Shown piece after piece: positions 42,066 to 50,279 of a stretch of DNA of 64,000 nt. The stretch is taken from the NCBI GenBank assembly GCA_963826475.1, contig CAWGXC010000003.1, positions 1,674,001 through 1,738,000 of the forward strand, written 5' to 3'. Source of the DNA: RHKX01 sp963826475. Lineage in GTDB: Bacteria; Actinomycetota; Thermoleophilia; Solirubrobacterales; 70-9. The position numbers and the translations under genes were made by a program. The first letter of the stretch is position 1; each line of letters begins with the position of its first letter. A model generated the notes under the pieces. It did no database searches. It had not been told where the DNA came from and saw only the letters and a list, made by a program, of their open reading frames with translations.

Positions 42066-43229
42066 GTGATCCACGAAAGCACTAAGAAGGTTCATCTCAG
42101 GCTGCTGACAGGGGTGGCGGCGCTGATCGCGTCGCTGGCGCTGGCCGCATGCGGTGGTGGTGGCGGAATCGAGGGAACCGACACCGGTGGTGATATCAGC
42201 GTCGCCAAGTCCGACGGCAAGGCCAGCGGCGACCTGACGATCTCCAACTGGCCCTTCTACATCGACAAGGCCACCGTCCCGGACTTCGAGAAGAAGACCG
42301 GCGTGTCGGTCAAGTACATCGAGGACGTCAACGACAACACCGAGTTCTTCGGCAAGGTCCAGCCGCTGCTCGACAAGGGCCAGTCGGGCGGTCGCTCGAT
42401 GATGGTGGTGACCGACTGGATGGCCAAGAAGATGCATGACCTCGGCTATCTCCAGGACTTCGATCAGGACGCGGTCGCCCCGGCCATGGCGAACCTCCGG
42501 CCGGACCTGCAGACCCCGGCGATCGACCCTGACCGCAGCTACACGCTGCCCTGGCAGACCGGCATGACCGGCCTGGTCGTGAACACGTCGGAGGCGCCGG
42601 ACGTGAAGTCGATCAACGACCTCTTCGACCCCAAGTACAAGGGCAAGGTCGAGATGCTCACCGAGATGCGCGACACCGTGCCGCTGATCATGAAGGCGGA
42701 CGGCGTCGATCCCGCGTCGGCGACCAAGCAGGATTGGCTCGATGCGATCGACAAGATCAAGGGCGCCGCGGAATCCGGTCAAATCCGCCGCTTCACCGGC
42801 AACAACTACACCGGCGACCTCGCCAACGGAGACGCCGTCGCCGTGATCGGCTGGTCCGGAGACGCGGTACAGCTGCAGGCCGATGATCCCAACATCCAGT
42901 TCGTGATGCCCACGGAGGGCTGCATGCTCTGGTCCGACAACATGGTGATACCGGTCGGCGCCCCGAACCCGACGGCGGCATACGCCTGGATGAACTACGT
43001 CTATCAGCCCGAGAACCAGGCTCAGATCGCGGACTACAACTACTACCTGACTCCAGTGACAGGGGTTCAGGAGATTCTCGCCAAGCAGGGGTCGGCGGCC
43101 GCGAAGAGCGATCTCGTGTTCCCGCAGGCCGACTTCACGGCGAACTGCTCGACGCAGGTGGATCCCCCCGGCAGCGCCGCGGATGTCGCCGACGTCGAGC
43201 AGGCGTTCCAAGCCGTGATCACCGGCTGA
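42066..43229 (+). CDS. potD: Polyamine ABC transporter substrate-binding lipoprotein
   Basis: 387 residues from GTG 42066 (GGAAGGAG upstream). Lipoprotein signal ending SLALAACGGG, so Cys29 is the lipidated residue. The mature protein is a PotD/PotF-type two-lobed binder (LTISNWPFYIDKATVPDFEKKTGVSVKYIEDVNDNTEFFGKV, YTLPWQTGMTGLVVNTS, VAVIGWSGDAVQLQADDPNIQFVMPTEGCMLWSDNMVIPVGAPNPTAAYAWMNYVYQPE). The WSGD and MLWSDNM segments lie where PotD contacts the amine with acidic and aromatic residues. Captures putrescine or spermidine outside the membrane and hands it to PotBC. Confidence 0.93.
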   Translation: MIHESTKKVHLRLLTGVAALIASLALAACGGGGGIEGTDTGGDISVAKSDGKASGDLTISNWPFYIDKATVPDFEKKTGVSVKYIEDVNDNTEFFGKVQPLLDKGQSGGRSMMVVTDWMAKKMHDLGYLQDFDQDAVAPAMANLRPDLQTPAIDPDRSYTLPWQTGMTGLVVNTSEAPDVKSINDLFDPKYKGKVEMLTEMRDTVPLIMKADGVDPASATKQDWLDAIDKIKGAAESGQIRRFTGNNYTGDLANGDAVAVIGWSGDAVQLQADDPNIQFVMPTEGCMLWSDNMVIPVGAPNPTAAYAWMNYVYQPENQAQIADYNYYLTPVTGVQEILAKQGSAAAKSDLVFPQADFTANCSTQVDPPGSAADVADVEQAFQAVITG

Positions 43230-43249
43230 GTCCACGGGGTCCGGCGACG

Positions 43250-44149
43250 ATGGAGGCATCAGCGCAAAGCGGGCAAAAGCCCGGCGCACTCCGTCGTCGC
43301 CTGGTCCCCTACGGGCTGATGGGTCCGGGCCTGATCTGGCTCGCCCTCTTCTTCGTCGTCCCGATGATCTTCATGGCCCGGCTCGCGCTCGAGTCGGGGA
43401 CGTTGGAGACGGGCTTCAACTTCACCTGGAACTGGTCCAACTTCTCCGACGCGATCTCGCGGTACGACCAGCAGTTCATCCGCTCGTTCGTCTACGCCGG
43501 GGTTGCGACCCTGATCGCGCTCGCGATCGCCTATCCCCTGGCGTACGCGATCGCCTTCAGGGGCGGGCGCTGGAAGAACGTGCTTCTGTTCGCCGTCGTC
43601 GCGCCGTTCTTCACGACCTACCTGATCCGGACGATCGCGTGGACGACGATCCTCAGCGACAACGGGCTCGTCGTCAACACCCTGCAGACGGTCGGCCTGC
43701 TCGATGGCAGCGGCCGCCTGCTGGCGACGCCGGTGGCGGTGGTTGCGGGCATCACCTACAACTACCTCCCCTTCATGGTGCTCCCGCTGTACGCATCGCT
43801 TGAGCGGCTGGATCCGCGCCTGATCGAGGCGGGACGGGACCTCTACTCCTCCCCGCGGCAGGCGTTCCTGCGGGTGACGCTGCCGCTGACGGCACCGGGC
43901 ATCGTGGCCGGCACGCTGCTCACCTTCATCCCCGCCGCGGGCGATTACATCAATGCGATCTTCCTCGGCTCGACCAATCAGTCGATGGTCGGCAACGCCA
44001 TCCAATCGCTCTACCTGAACCTGCGCGACTATCCGACCGCCGCGGCTCTCTCCTTCATGCTGATGGCCGTGATCATGGTCGTCGTCGTGATCTACATCCG
44101 CTTCGCGGGATCGGAAGCGCTGATGGGCGACGAGGAGGAGGTGGCCTAG
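43250..44149 (+). CDS. potB: Polyamine ABC transporter permease PotB
   Basis: 299 residues from ATG 43250, 20 bp after potD. Six predicted helices, beginning LMGPGLIWLALFFVVPMIFMARLAL. The EAA-type loop (LEAGRDLYSSPRQAFLRVTLPLTAPGIVAGTLLTFIPAAGDYINAIFLG), which docks to the ATPase, marks it as a binding-protein-dependent permease of the PotB group. It has an acidic C-terminal end (MGDEEEVA). Two nucleotides separate its stop from potC, so the pair is tightly coupled. Confidence 0.93.
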   Translation: MEASAQSGQKPGALRRRLVPYGLMGPGLIWLALFFVVPMIFMARLALESGTLETGFNFTWNWSNFSDAISRYDQQFIRSFVYAGVATLIALAIAYPLAYAIAFRGGRWKNVLLFAVVAPFFTTYLIRTIAWTTILSDNGLVVNTLQTVGLLDGSGRLLATPVAVVAGITYNYLPFMVLPLYASLERLDPRLIEAGRDLYSSPRQAFLRVTLPLTAPGIVAGTLLTFIPAAGDYINAIFLGSTNQSMVGNAIQSLYLNLRDYPTAAALSFMLMAVIMVVVVIYIRFAGSEALMGDEEEVA

Positions 44150-44151
44150 CC

Positions 44152-45084
44152 ATGGAGGCCGCGCGCATCCCGAGATCTCCCGTCAAGCGCTCCCCCGGCT
44201 CGCGCGCCTGGAAGTGGCTGCGCTACCACGCCGTCAGCATCTGGGCCGCGATCGCGATCCTCTATCTGCTGCTGCCGATCGCGGTCGTCGCCGCCTTCTC
44301 GTTCAACGATCCGGCCGGCAAGTTCAACTACACCTGGCAGGCGTTCACCTTCGATCACTGGTCCAACATCTTCGGGATCCCGGACCTGACCGACGCGCTG
44401 CTGACGAGCCTGCGACTCGCCGCGCTCTCAACCGTGATCTCGACGATCCTCGGCACGATGATCGCGCTCGCCCTGGTCCGGCACAACTTCGCCGGACGCC
44501 GTGTCGCGAACTTCCTGATCGTGATCCCGATGGCGACCCCCGAGGTCGTCATCGGTGCCTCGCTGCTTTCGATGTTCCTGATCTACGGCGCGACCCTGGG
44601 CTTCACGACCCTGCTGATCGCCCACGTCATGTTCTCGATCAGCTTCGTCGTGATCATCGTGCGCTCGCGGCTGATCGGCTTCGACCGCCGCCTCGAGGAG
44701 GCCGCGCGGGATCTCGGCGCGACCTCGATGACGACGTTCCGGACCATCACGCTGCCGTTGCTGATGCCCGGACTCGTCGGGGCCGCGCTGCTCGCCTTCG
44801 CCCTCTCGATCGACGACTTCGTCATCTCGAACTTCAACTCCGGGACGACCGTGACCTTCCCGTTGTGGGTCTTCGGCGCGTCCCAGCGCGGGATCCCGGT
44901 CGAGGTCTATTCGATGGCGACCCTGCTCTTCATCGTCACCGTCCTTGCGATGGGCTTCGTGTCCTGGCAGCAGGCACGAGCCGAGCGCCTGGCGGCGGTC
45001 AGGTTCGACGACGAGGAGGAGACGGGCCTTGCGGCGCTCGCCTCCGGCAACGATCCGGTGGGCAGCGCGGGCACCACGCCGTGA
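44152..45084 (+). CDS. potC: Polyamine ABC transporter permease PotC
   Basis: 310 residues from ATG 44152. Basic N-terminus, then six membrane helices, beginning SIWAAIAILYLLLPIAVVAAFSFNDPAGKFNYTWQAFTFDHW, which matches the PotC opening. EAA loop LEEAARDLGATSMTTFRTITLPLLMPGLVGAALLAFALSIDDFVISNFNSG. Pairs with PotB. The stop overlaps the GTG of the following aldehyde dehydrogenase as GTGA (45081-45084), linking uptake and catabolism in one translational chain. Confidence 0.93.
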   Translation: MEAARIPRSPVKRSPGSRAWKWLRYHAVSIWAAIAILYLLLPIAVVAAFSFNDPAGKFNYTWQAFTFDHWSNIFGIPDLTDALLTSLRLAALSTVISTILGTMIALALVRHNFAGRRVANFLIVIPMATPEVVIGASLLSMFLIYGATLGFTTLLIAHVMFSISFVVIIVRSRLIGFDRRLEEAARDLGATSMTTFRTITLPLLMPGLVGAALLAFALSIDDFVISNFNSGTTVTFPLWVFGASQRGIPVEVYSMATLLFIVTVLAMGFVSWQQARAERLAAVRFDDEEETGLAALASGNDPVGSAGTTP

Positions 45085-46583
45085 GCGGCCATCCGCTCCT
45101 GATCGGCGGCGAGCTCGTCGCCGGCGGCGGCGCGGGGCTCGCCGTCGAGAACCCCTACTCCACGGAGACCATCGCCACCGTCGCCGCCGCGTCGGAGGAG
45201 CAGCTCGATGCCGCCGTCGCCGCCGCCCGCACGGCGTTCGGCGGCTGGGCGACGATGCCGGCCGGGGAGCGCTGCGAGCTGCTGCACGAGGTCGCCTCGA
45301 GGTTGCGCGCGAACGCGGAGTCGCTCGCGACGACGATGACCGCCGAGGGCGGCAAGCCGCTGATCGAGAACCGCGACGAGGTCGGCTGGTGTGCCGCGGC
45401 GTTCGACTATTACGCCGAGATCGGGCGCGACAGCGCCGGCAGGGTGATTCCCCCGATCGAGTCGTCTCAGGTGGCGCTCGTGATGAAGGAGCCGCTCGGG
45501 GTGATCGGCTGCATCGTGCCCTGGAATTACCCGTTGCTGCTGCTCAGCTGGAAGGTCGCCCCAGCGCTCGCCGCCGGCAACGCGGTCGTCTGCAAGCCGT
45601 CGGAGGTGACTCCGCTCTCGACGCTCGCGCTCGCGCGGTGCTTCGACCACCTGCCGGCCGGCGTCGTCAACCTGATCGCCGGAGCCGGCGGGATCGGCGC
45701 CGATCTCTGCGCGGACGAGCGAGTCGACTGCATCGCGTTCACCGGCTCGGTGGCCACCGGAAGGAAGGTCGCGGCGGCCTGCGCGGCGCGGCTGGCTCGC
45801 GTCAACCTGGAGATGGGCGGCAAGGACCCCTTCATCGTCTGCCCCGACATCGCCGATGCCGCGTCGATCGAGATCGCCGCTCGCGGTGGCGCCTGGGCCG
45901 CCTACCTGAACGCCGGGCAGGTCTGCACGTCGGCTGAGCGCTTCTACGTGGCCGAGGGCGTCTACGACGACTACGTTTCGGCGTTCGTCTCCCACACCGA
46001 GACCCTCGTCCTCGGCGACCCGACCGACCTCGCAACCGACATCGGCCCGATGGTCTCGGCACCTCAGCGCCAAAAGGTCGCCGATCAGCTCGAGGCCGCC
46101 GTCGCGGCCGGGGCCGATGTGCTGACGGGCGGCGACTCGGGCGGTCAGCCTCGCGGGCACTTCTTCGCACCGACCGTCGTGACCGGAATGCCCGCCGAAA
46201 CCGATCTGCTCCGCGAGGAGACCTTCGGCCCGATCGCGCCGATCGTCCCGGTGCGCGATCTCGACGAGGCCATCGCGCTCGCCAACGGGACGCGCTTCGG
46301 CCTCGGCGCCAACGTCTACACGCGCGACCTCGAGAGCGCCGTTCGGTGCATGCGCGAGCTGCGAGCGGGGACGGTCTGGATCAACGATCCCCTGACCGAC
46401 AACGACGCCGGCCCCTTCGGTGGCTTCAAGCAGTCGGGGATGGGCCGCGAGCTCGGGCGCGAGGGACTGGAGGCGTTCCAGGAGACCAAGCACGTCCACA
46501 TGGAATCGGAGATCGAGCGCAAGGAATGGTGGTACCCCTACTCCGAATACGGGGCGGGCCGGGACTCCGCCGAGGGCTCCTGA
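45081..46583 (+). CDS. Aldehyde dehydrogenase, aminobutyraldehyde/betaine-aldehyde type
   Basis: 500 residues from GTG 45081 in the potC overlap. Full ALDH fold: VPWNYPLLLLSWKVAPALAAGNAVVCKPSE, FTGSVATGRKVAAACAARLARVNLEMGGKDPFIV (general-base Glu), NAGQVCTSAERFYV with nucleophile Cys282, and PFGGFKQSGMGRELGREG. The unusual aromatic C-terminus (EIERKEWWYPYSEYGAG) is shared with some actinobacterial gamma-aminobutyraldehyde dehydrogenases as far as I recall. With the aminotransferase it would oxidise 4-aminobutyraldehyde to GABA; the second dehydrogenase (35048) would act later. No GABA aminotransferase separate from 39226 is present, so that enzyme may do both transaminations. Confidence 0.87.
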   Translation: MSGHPLLIGGELVAGGGAGLAVENPYSTETIATVAAASEEQLDAAVAAARTAFGGWATMPAGERCELLHEVASRLRANAESLATTMTAEGGKPLIENRDEVGWCAAAFDYYAEIGRDSAGRVIPPIESSQVALVMKEPLGVIGCIVPWNYPLLLLSWKVAPALAAGNAVVCKPSEVTPLSTLALARCFDHLPAGVVNLIAGAGGIGADLCADERVDCIAFTGSVATGRKVAAACAARLARVNLEMGGKDPFIVCPDIADAASIEIAARGGAWAAYLNAGQVCTSAERFYVAEGVYDDYVSAFVSHTETLVLGDPTDLATDIGPMVSAPQRQKVADQLEAAVAAGADVLTGGDSGGQPRGHFFAPTVVTGMPAETDLLREETFGPIAPIVPVRDLDEAIALANGTRFGLGANVYTRDLESAVRCMRELRAGTVWINDPLTDNDAGPFGGFKQSGMGRELGREGLEAFQETKHVHMESEIERKEWWYPYSEYGAGRDSAEGS

Positions 46584-46624
46584 CCGTCCGCGACCAGCCC
46601 GCCTCGCTGGATTCTTCGAAGTCA

Positions 46625-46651
46625 TGTCGATTTCGGCCTCGGTCGTTCGAC
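46625..46651 (+). promoter_or_regulatory. Probable ECF42-dependent promoter
   Basis: TGTCGA (46625-46630), 17-nt spacer, CGAC (46648-46651), ending 41 nt before the DGPF gene start. As I recall, ECF42 sigma factors of Streptomyces recognise TGTCGA at -35 and CGA/TC at -10 upstream of DGPF genes. The ECF42 gene is immediately downstream, implying self-activation of the pair. The motif is directly visible; the assignment rests on memory of the family. Confidence 0.65.
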
Positions 46652-46692
46652 GCTCAGATAGAAACCACCACACCCGCCTGAAGGAGGCACCA

Positions 46693-47118
46693 ATGCGTTT
46701 CATGGTCCTGGTCCCCGGAAGTCCCGAGTCGGAGCGCGGCGAGATGCCGAGCACCGAGCTCCTGGGAGAGATGACGAAGTACAACGAGGAGCTGGTCAAG
46801 GCGGGCGTGATGCTCAGCGGCGACGGCCTGACCCCGACCTCACAGGGCGTGCGGATCCGCTTCGATGGCGGCGAGCGAACGGTCGTCGACGGCCCGTTCA
46901 CCGAGTCGAAGGAGATCGTCGCCGGCTACTGGGTCTGGGAGTGCTCCTCCCGCGAGGAGGCGGTCGAGTGGCTCAAGCGAGCGCCGTTCGGCGGCGGCAC
47001 CGAGATCGAGCTGCGGCCGATCTTCGAGCTCGACGACTTCGGCGACGAGCTGACGCCGGAGCTTCGCGAGGCCAACGAGCGCCTCGCCGAGAACGAGCGG
47101 AACAGCGCCCCCAGCTGA
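46693..47118 (+). CDS. DGPF/YCII-domain protein, ECF42 partner
   Basis: 141 residues from ATG 46693 with AAGGAGG 5 nt upstream. A single YCII-related ferredoxin-like alpha/beta domain: MRFMVLVPGSPESERGEMP, then VVDGPFTESKEIVAGYWVWECSSREEAVEWLKRAPF, containing the signature DGPF motif. It has a longer acidic C-terminus than most (LTPELREANERLAEN). DGPF proteins are nearly always next to ECF42 sigma factors; their biochemical activity is unknown. The sigma gene follows after 2 nt. Confidence 0.92.
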   Translation: MRFMVLVPGSPESERGEMPSTELLGEMTKYNEELVKAGVMLSGDGLTPTSQGVRIRFDGGERTVVDGPFTESKEIVAGYWVWECSSREEAVEWLKRAPFGGGTEIELRPIFELDDFGDELTPELREANERLAENERNSAPS

Positions 47119-47120
47119 GG

Positions 47121-48377
47121 GTGGGGGCGCCGGCGACCAACGAGGCGGTCGACGCCGTATGGCGGATCGAGTCGGCCCGGCTGATCGCCGGGCTGACTCG
47201 CATCGTCGGCGACGTCACAGCGGCGGAGGACCTTGCGCAGGACGCGCTCGTCGCCGCGCTCGAGCAATGGCCCGCTGACGGCATCCCCGACAATCCCGGC
47301 GCCTGGTTGATGACGACGGCCAAGCGCCGGGGCATCGACGCCCTCAGGCGGAGGGTCGCGCTCGAGCGCAAGCACGAGCTGATCGGGCGCGAGCTGGAGA
47401 TGCTGCAGCGACTCGATCGGACCGACCCCACCGCGCAGATCGAGGAGGTCGAGGACGACGTCCTGCGGCTCATCTTCATGACCTGTCACCCGGTCCTCTC
47501 CCGAGAGGCGCGAGTCGCCCTCACCCTGCGCCTGCTCGGTGGTCTGACGACGCCGGAGATCGCTCGGGCGTTCCTCGTATCCGAGGGCACAGTCTCCCAG
47601 CGGATCGTCCGAGCCAAGCGAACCTTGGGCGAGGCGCGGGTGCCATTCGAGGTACCCGGCCGCGATCAGCTCGGCGGGCGCCTCTCCGCGGTCCTCGAGG
47701 TGATCTACCTCGTCTTCAACGAGGGATACGCGGCGACCGCCGGCGAGGACTGGATTCGTCCCGGCCTCGCCGAGGACGCCCTGCGACTCAGCAGGATCCT
47801 GGCAGCGCTGATGCCCACCGAGGCGGAGGCCCACGGGCTGCTCGCGCTGATGGAGCTGCAGGCGTCGCGGATGCGGGCCCGGATCGGCCCCGGCGGCGAA
47901 CCGGTGCTGCTCGCCGACCAGGACCGATCGCGCTGGGATCGCCTGCTCGTGCAGCGGGGGCTCGCCGAGCTCCGTCGGGCCGAGGAGCTGAGCCGCGAAG
48001 GGCTCGGCCCCTACACGCTGCAAGCCTCGATCGCCGCCTGCCATGCCCGCGCCGGAAGCTTCGAGTCGACGGACTGGCCACGGATCGTCGCCCTCTACGA
48101 CGGCCTCGCCGCGCTGACCGGCTCCCCGGTGGTCGAGCTCAACCGCGCCGTCGCGGTGGCAATGGGGTTCGGTCCCGCGGCGGGGCTCGAGATCGTCGAC
48201 TCGCTCGTCGAGGAACGGGCGCTCCGCGGTTACCACCTGCTGCCCAGCGTCCGCGGCGACCTGCTGGCGAGGCTCGGCCGCGATGAAGAGGCCCGCGCCG
48301 AGTTCACGCGCGCGGCCGACCTCTGTGGGAACGACCGCGAACGATCGCTGCTCCGTGCGCGGGCGGGCGGCCGATAG
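47121..48377 (+). CDS. ECF42-group RNA polymerase sigma factor with TPR-like C-terminal extension
   Basis: 418 residues from GTG 47121, 2 nt after the DGPF stop. Sigma-2 region (RLIAGLTRIVGDVTAAEDLAQDALVAALEQWPADGIPDNPGAWLMTTAKRRGIDALRR) and sigma-4 HTH (LTTPEIARAFLVSEGTVSQRIVRAKRTL). A long helical extension of about 220 residues follows (YLVFNEGYAATAGEDW, EAHGLLALMELQASR, YTLQASIAACHARA, VELNRAVAVAMGFGPAAGLEIVD), which defines the ECF42 group and is required for its activity in the studied case. No anti-sigma gene is nearby, as is usual for this group. It likely drives its own promoter at 46625-46651; the stimulus is unknown. Confidence 0.93.
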   Translation: MGAPATNEAVDAVWRIESARLIAGLTRIVGDVTAAEDLAQDALVAALEQWPADGIPDNPGAWLMTTAKRRGIDALRRRVALERKHELIGRELEMLQRLDRTDPTAQIEEVEDDVLRLIFMTCHPVLSREARVALTLRLLGGLTTPEIARAFLVSEGTVSQRIVRAKRTLGEARVPFEVPGRDQLGGRLSAVLEVIYLVFNEGYAATAGEDWIRPGLAEDALRLSRILAALMPTEAEAHGLLALMELQASRMRARIGPGGEPVLLADQDRSRWDRLLVQRGLAELRRAEELSREGLGPYTLQASIAACHARAGSFESTDWPRIVALYDGLAALTGSPVVELNRAVAVAMGFGPAAGLEIVDSLVEERALRGYHLLPSVRGDLLARLGRDEEARAEFTRAADLCGNDRERSLLRARAGGR

Positions 48378-48462
48378 ATGGCGCAGCTCTCATCCGATCG
48401 GGACAATTGCGGTCTCGGGGTTTGGCCGGAACCGGCGGCGGCGCGGGAGTAGCATCGAGCCG

Positions 48463-49941
48463 ATGGCCACGGCGGAGCAAACGCGCGCAACCGAAGTCGA
48501 GACCCTGAATAACTACATCGGGGGGAACTGGGTGGCGAGCGAAGCCCCCGAATCGCTCGACGACATCGATCCCGCCACCGGCGCGACCCTCGCCCGCGTC
48601 CCCCTCTCCACCGCCGCCGACGTCGACGCCGCCGCCCGCGCGGCTCGCGCCGCGCAGCCCGCCTGGGCCGCCGTCCCGGTCGCCAAGCGCGCGCGAGCCG
48701 TCTTCGCCCTGCGGGAGGCACTCTGGGCCAACCGCGAGGAGCTCGCACAGCTCGTCACCCAGGACATGGGCAAGGCGCTCGACGACGCCCGTGGCGAGGT
48801 CGGCCGCGGCATCGAATCGGTGGAGGTCGCCTGCGGCATTCCGACCCTGCTGAAGGGCGAGAACCTCGGCGGGATCGCTGCCGGCATGGATGTCGAGATG
48901 TGGCGTCAGCCGGTCGGCGTGGTCGCCGCGATCACCCCGTTCAACTTCCCGGCGATGATCCCGCTCTGGTTCCTGCCCTACGCGATCGCCTGCGGCAACG
49001 CATTCATCCTCAAGCCGTCCGAGCGCGACCCGCGGACGTCCGAGCGGATCGTGCAGCTGATCGACGAGATCGACCAGATCCCCGCCGGCGTGGTCAACCT
49101 GGTCCACGGCGCCCGTGACGCGGTCAACGGCCTCCTTGATCACCCGGAGATCGACGCGATCAGCTTCGTCGGCCAAGCCACGACCGCGCTCTACGTGATG
49201 GAGCGCGGGACGAAATCGGGCAAGCGCGTCCAAGCGCTCGGCGGAGCCAAGAACTCGATGGTCGTGATGGACGACGCCGACCTCGGCCAGGCGGTCCCGG
49301 CGATGATGCAGTCGGCGTTCGGCAACGCCGGCCAGCGCTGCCTCGCCGGCTCGGTCGCGGTCATCGTCGGCGACACCGAGCGCCGTGAGCTCGTCCGCTC
49401 CGCCCTCGCCGACGCCGCTCGTTCGCTGCCCACCGGGCCGGGGACCGACGAATCGGTCATCTGCCCGCCCATGGTCGGCGCCGACGCTCGCGAGCGCGTC
49501 TCCGACGCAGTCGGCCGCGCGATCGACGAGGGCGCCGAGATGATCGTGGATGGCCGCGAGGTGACGAACGAGGCCGGAGCCCTGATGGGCCCGACGATCC
49601 TGGCCACGACCGAGCGAGAATCAGAGCTCGCCCGCGAGGAGCTCTTCGGGCCCGTGCTCGCGCTGCTCGAGGTCGCTGACCTCGACGAGGCCCTCGAGTT
49701 CGTCAACGGCTCGCGCTACGGCAACGCCTCGGCGATCTTCACCGAGTCCGGCGCGGCGGTGCGCCAGTACCGGGCGGAGGCGGAGGCGGGCATGATCGGG
49801 GTCAACGTCGGCGTGCCGGCGCCGGTCGCCTGGTTCCCCTTCGCCGGCTGGAAGGATTCGATGGTCGGCGACCTGCACGCCAACGGCACCGACGCGATCG
49901 AGTTCTACACCCGCAAGAAGGTCCTGACCACTCGCTGGTAG
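48463..49941 (+). CDS. mmsA: Methylmalonate-semialdehyde dehydrogenase (acylating)
   Basis: 492 residues from ATG 48463. CoA-dependent oxidation of methylmalonate or malonate semialdehyde to propionyl- or acetyl-CoA, in valine, inositol or beta-alanine breakdown. Diagnostic features of MMSDH over other ALDHs: ITPFNFPAMIPLWFLPYAIACGNAFILKPSERDP, NLVHGARDAVNGLLDHPEIDAISFVGQA, ALGGAKNSMVVMDDADL with no general-base Glu of the ELGGK type, Cys293 in GNAGQRCLAG, and a GVNVGVPAPVAWFPFAGWKDSMVGDLHANGTDAIEFYTRKK ending. Beta-alanine from polyamine breakdown could feed it, but a direct link to the amine island is only suggested by proximity. Confidence 0.94.
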   Translation: MATAEQTRATEVETLNNYIGGNWVASEAPESLDDIDPATGATLARVPLSTAADVDAAARAARAAQPAWAAVPVAKRARAVFALREALWANREELAQLVTQDMGKALDDARGEVGRGIESVEVACGIPTLLKGENLGGIAAGMDVEMWRQPVGVVAAITPFNFPAMIPLWFLPYAIACGNAFILKPSERDPRTSERIVQLIDEIDQIPAGVVNLVHGARDAVNGLLDHPEIDAISFVGQATTALYVMERGTKSGKRVQALGGAKNSMVVMDDADLGQAVPAMMQSAFGNAGQRCLAGSVAVIVGDTERRELVRSALADAARSLPTGPGTDESVICPPMVGADARERVSDAVGRAIDEGAEMIVDGREVTNEAGALMGPTILATTERESELAREELFGPVLALLEVADLDEALEFVNGSRYGNASAIFTESGAAVRQYRAEAEAGMIGVNVGVPAPVAWFPFAGWKDSMVGDLHANGTDAIEFYTRKKVLTTRW

Positions 49942-49971
49942 CGCGGGCCGGACGGCCTCGCCTCGCCTCAG

Positions 49972-50205
49972 TCAGCCGTCTCGAAGCCGGCCGAGGGTCT
50001 CAGAGCGCAGCAGCAGCTCGGGAGAGCGGACCTCGATGCCGACGAGACGGCCCTCCTCGTCGAGGTCGAGCACGATGTCCTCCGCGGCGTCGCCGAGGTC
50101 CTCGCATTCCTGCAGGCCAACGGGCGTGCGATGGACGAAGCCGGTCTCCTCCGGGATCAGGCTGATGTAGGCGGAGTCGGTTTCGGGGTCGTAGGTGATG
50201 AACAT
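49972..50205 (-). CDS. DUF2283 family small protein
   Basis: 77 residues from ATG 50205. The pattern YDPETDSAYISLIP ... DIVLDLDEEGRLVGIEVRSPELLL is that of the DUF2283 family, small beta-rich proteins of unknown role. They are often found near mobile or toxin-antitoxin genes, but no partner is adjacent here. It converges on mmsA (30 bp) and is divergent from the APC permease. Confidence 0.85.
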   Translation of the reverse strand: MFITYDPETDSAYISLIPEETGFVHRTPVGLQECEDLGDAAEDIVLDLDEEGRLVGIEVRSPELLLRSETLGRLRDG

Positions 50206-50279
50206 GCCCCCATGCTCGCACCTTGCGACGAGCGCCCTTGTAATAGATTCGCGAAGTTCGCGACGACCGGGAGGCCTTG

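Noticed and set aside
44172..44184. GAGATCTCCCGTC, identical to 13 bp of the dispersed repeat
   Set aside because: Lies inside the potC coding sequence, and similarity stops on both sides; no stem blocks follow. Chance match.
44907..46901. 664-codon minus-strand open frame under potC, the aldehyde dehydrogenase and the DGPF gene
   Set aside because: Crosses three well-supported plus-strand genes and their overlaps; no recognisable protein sequence.
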